From an uncultured Pseudomonadota bacterium (GTDB lineage Bacteria; Pseudomonadota; Gammaproteobacteria; Burkholderiales; Thiobacillaceae): 8,292 nucleotides of DNA. The stretch spans positions 1 to 8,292 of the forward strand of contig CAISDD010000505.1 in NCBI GenBank assembly GCA_903883985.1, in the 5' to 3' direction. Made by a program: the position numbers and the translations under genes. Under the pieces are notes generated by a model. That model saw only the letters and a program-made list of their open reading frames with translations, was not told the origin of the DNA and did no database searches. Shown in pieces: positions 6,241 to 8,292 of the stretch; the stretch's first letter is position 1; every line of letters starts with the position of its first letter.

Positions 6241-7347
6241 TCATGCCTTTGCCCCCAGGGCGCGGGCGCGCTCGGTCCGCTGTTGTTGTTCCCGATTTTC
6301 CTCGGCCAGCGTCCAGGAATCGGCGATCCAGCCTCCCAGATGTGCCTGAACCAGATCGGCCAGGGCGGAGATCCACAATGGGCGATCATTGAGTGCCGGG
6401 ATATAGCGGAATTCGCCACCGCCGGCATTGAGGAAGGTGGCTTTCCCTTCCATGGCGATTTCTTCCAGCGTCTCCAGGCAATCGGCGGCGAAACCGGGGC
6501 AGACCACGTCGATGCGCCGGGTCTTGGCGCGGCCGAGTTGTTCCAGCGTCGCCGCAGTATAGGGTTGAAGCCACTCGGCGCGGCCGAAGCGGGACTGGAA
6601 AGTAATGCGGAACTGTTCGGGGGCCAGGCCCAGCGTCGCAGCGAGCAATCGCCCGGTCTTGCGGCATTCGCAGTGGTAGGGGTCGCCCAGGTCGAGGCTG
6701 CGCCGTGGTGTGCCATGGAAACTCATCACCAGCACTTCGGGTCGGCCGTGTTCCGCCCAATAGGCTTCGACGCTCTGGCGCAAGGCGTCAAGGTAGCCCG
6801 CATGGTCGTGGAAATGCTTGATTACGCGGGTTTCCGGCGGATTGCGTGTATGCAGCAGCGTATCCCATACCGCGTCCAGGGCGGAACCGGTGCTGCTGGC
6901 GGCATATTGCGGGTAGAGGGGAAGAACCAGGAGGCGATCGACCCCGCGCGCTTTCATCGCGGCGATCTTGTCCGCGACGGCGGGGTTGCCATAACGCATG
7001 GCGTAGTCCACCAGCACAGGCTGGTTCAGACGCTCGCCCAACAGCCCCTTGAGCAGTTTGGTCGCACGTTCCGTGTAGACCTTCAAGGGTGAACCTTCCG
7101 GGCGCCAGATCGCGGCATATTTCTCGGCGGACTTGGCCGGGCGGGTGGTGAGGATGACGCCGTTGAGGATCAGCCACCAAAGCGGCCGGGGGATTTCCAC
7201 CACGCGCCGGTCCCAGAGGAATTCCTTGAGATAGGGGCGTACCGCAGCCGCCGTGGGCGCGTCCGGCGTGCCCAGGTTGATGAGGAGAACGCCGATGCGT
7301 GCGTTCTGGTCGGGTTGGTAGGGGGGTTCGGGAAGATCGAAGGGCAT
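6241..7347 (-). CDS. hemH: Ferrochelatase (protoheme ferro-lyase)
   Basis: This 368-residue enzyme inserts Fe2+ into protoporphyrin IX, the last step of protoheme synthesis. Family signatures run throughout. IGVLLINLGTPDAP opens the fold at about residue 18. LVLPLYPQYAASSTGS is the conserved mid-domain block. VMSFHGTPRRSL carries catalytic H211. DPYHCECRKT and FQSRFGRAEWLQPYT follow. CPGFAADCLETLEEI carries E292, the conserved acidic partner. It is somewhat longer than the 320-residue E. coli enzyme, partly through a short charged and alanine-rich C-terminal tail. The reading frame is open far upstream across hrcA to 7761, but homology starts just after the ATG at 7347, so the long version is an artefact. 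No clear Shine-Dalgarno sequence precedes that ATG; the leader there consists of heptad repeats. The gene lies 61 nt downstream of hrcA and 179 nt upstream of bphO on the same strand, so its product could feed heme directly to the biliverdin pathway. Confidence 0.96.
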   Translation of the reverse strand: MPFDLPEPPYQPDQNARIGVLLINLGTPDAPTAAAVRPYLKEFLWDRRVVEIPRPLWWLILNGVILTTRPAKSAEKYAAIWRPEGSPLKVYTERATKLLKGLLGERLNQPVLVDYAMRYGNPAVADKIAAMKARGVDRLLVLPLYPQYAASSTGSALDAVWDTLLHTRNPPETRVIKHFHDHAGYLDALRQSVEAYWAEHGRPEVLVMSFHGTPRRSLDLGDPYHCECRKTGRLLAATLGLAPEQFRITFQSRFGRAEWLQPYTAATLEQLGRAKTRRIDVVCPGFAADCLETLEEIAMEGKATFLNAGGGEFRYIPALNDRPLWISALADLVQAHLGGWIADSWTLAEENREQQQRTERARALGAKA

Positions 7348-7350
7348 ACA

Positions 7351-7404
7351 GAGGCAAGTGGCAAGGGGCAAGGGGCAAGGTGCAATGATATTGCACCTTG
7401 CCCC
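7351..7404. repeat. Tandem heptads with perfect 15-bp hairpin between hrcA and hemH
   Basis: Five consecutive 7-base units fill 7351-7385: GAGGCAA, GTGGCAA, GGGGCAA, GGGGCAA, GGTGCAA. The last two, plus one base, pair perfectly with inverted copies at 7390-7404, giving a 15-bp stem (7372-7386 with 7390-7404) around a 3-nt loop. The element occupies nearly all of the 61-nt gap and ends 3 nt short of the hemH ATG. On the minus strand it is not followed by a T-run, so it is not a typical terminator. It could reduce hemH translation or mark an RNA processing point. Heptad number could vary by replication slippage, but in the leader this would change spacing, not reading frame. Confidence 0.75.
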
Positions 7405-7408
7405 TGCT

Positions 7409-8292
7409 TCAGTGGTAGGAAAGCGCGCTCGACAGCAGCCTGGCGGTGATGTCGACGATGGGGATGACGCGTTCGTAGGCCATGCGCGTGGGGCCGATGA
7501 CGCCCAGAGTGCCGACCACTTCGCCATCGACTTCATAGGGGGCGGCGATGACGCTGCATTCATCGAGCGGAGCGACGCCCGACTCCGCGCCGATGAATAG
7601 CTGCACGCCGCTGGCGGCGTGGCCCACATCGAGCAGTTGCATGAGTTCGGTCTTCTGTTCGAACAGGCCAAACAGTTCGCGCAGCCGCCCCATGTTGGCG
7701 AACAGATCGGGCGTACCCAGCAGGTTGCGTTCGCCCGAGAGCACATATTCCTTGCCCACACAGCTGAAGGCTTCGGTGCCGATGCTGACCACGGCTTCCA
7801 TGAGCCGGCTGATGTCGGACTGGAGTTGCGCCAGTTCCCGTGCCAGGCGGGGCTGCACCTGTTCGAACGACAGGCCGGTGAAGTGCTGGTTGAAATAGTT
7901 GGCGGCGCGCACCAGTTGGCTCGGGTCGTAGGGGCGCTCGCCGACGATCACGCGGTTTTGTACTTCGCCGTCGTCCATCACCATGATGAGCAGGAGTCGC
8001 TTGTCCGACAGGCTCAGGAATTCGATCTGACGCAGGCCCTGGCTGCGCCGCTTCGGGATGAGGACGACGCCAGCATAGGCACTGAGTTCGGCCAGCAGGT
8101 GGGAAGCCGCGTTGAGGAGTTGCTGCGGGTCGTTGGGCGCCAGCGTGGATTCGATCTGGCGCACTTCCCCTTGCCCTAGCGGCTTCACAATCAACAGGGT
8201 GTCGACGAACAGCCGGTAGCCGCGCGGCGTCGGCACGCGACCGGCCGAGGTGTGCGGGCTGGTGATGAAGCCACCTTCCTCGAGGTCCGACA
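7409..8292 (-). CDS. hrcA: Heat-inducible transcription repressor HrcA (5' end outside window)
   Basis: HrcA is the dimeric repressor that binds CIRCE inverted repeats before groESL and dnaK operons and is kept folded by GroEL. The window holds 293 codons read from 8290 down to the TGA at 7409-7411. The visible start, SDLEEGGFITSPHTSAGRV followed by PTPRGYR, is the hallmark stretch just after the N-terminal winged helix. That DNA-binding helix-turn-helix region, roughly the first 40-50 residues, therefore lies beyond the right edge. The GTG at 8236 is internal and not a start. The rest is the GAF-like and dimerisation part, with HFTGLSFEQVQPRLARELAQL and, near the end, GVIGPTRMAYERVIPIVDITARLLS, the usual C-terminal signature. 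The gene looks intact. No CIRCE element is visible here, which is expected if the operator lies upstream of the chaperone genes elsewhere. It is followed on the same strand by hemH, a pairing I know from betaproteobacteria. Confidence 0.96.
   Translation of the reverse strand, partial: SDLEEGGFITSPHTSAGRVPTPRGYRLFVDTLLIVKPLGQGEVRQIESTLAPNDPQQLLNAASHLLAELSAYAGVVLIPKRRSQGLRQIEFLSLSDKRLLLIMVMDDGEVQNRVIVGERPYDPSQLVRAANYFNQHFTGLSFEQVQPRLARELAQLQSDISRLMEAVVSIGTEAFSCVGKEYVLSGERNLLGTPDLFANMGRLRELFGLFEQKTELMQLLDVGHAASGVQLFIGAESGVAPLDECSVIAAPYEVDGEVVGTLGVIGPTRMAYERVIPIVDITARLLSSALSYH

Noticed and set aside
5639..6349. Plus-strand open frame of 236 codons
   Set aside because: It is antisense to bphO and crosses into the 3' end of hemH; both real genes have clear family motifs on the other strand.
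7348..7761. N-terminal extension of the ferrochelatase frame to 506 codons
   Set aside because: The extra part overlaps hrcA in another frame and runs through the heptad repeat; ferrochelatase similarity begins just after the ATG at 7347.

Overview
The window is GC-rich (by eye near 60%) proteobacterial chromosome, probably from a betaproteobacterium. That placement rests on the hrcA-hemH adjacency, which I recall as typical of that class, and on the sensory gene style. It cannot be proved from the sequence alone.

Layout, left to right. Positions 1-232 are non-coding and hold a compact clover-leaf palindrome (29-99). At 233-1357 (+) is a hemerythrin-coiled coil-GGDEF protein, a predicted oxygen- or redox-sensing diguanylate cyclase. 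It converges, 29 bp apart, on a very large minus-strand gene (1387-5451). That gene encodes a bacteriophytochrome photosensor (PAS-GAF-PHY) followed by three PAS domains and a GGDEF-EAL output. It overlaps by 26 nt the end of a biliverdin-producing heme oxygenase gene (5426-6061, -). After a 179-nt gap with a REP-like hairpin comes ferrochelatase hemH (6241-7347, -). A 61-nt gap built of heptanucleotide repeats and a perfect 15-bp hairpin then separates hemH from hrcA (7409-8292, -), the heat-shock repressor, whose 5' end lies outside the window.

How the genes fit together: HemH makes heme, BphO cleaves heme to biliverdin, and BphP binds biliverdin through a conserved N-terminal cysteine. The phytochrome output and the convergent hemerythrin-GGDEF protein both act on cyclic di-GMP. 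The central 7 kb therefore reads as a chromophore supply line plus a two-input (red/far-red light and oxygen/redox) c-di-GMP module, placed beside the conserved hrcA-hemH pair. The individual families are known. The less ordinary parts are the three extra PAS domains, a degenerate IQPHG-type motif beside an intact chromophore cysteine, a cysteine-rich PAS domain, and several undescribed palindromic or tandem repeats in the junctions. I see no mobile element, tRNA, rRNA or CRISPR array.
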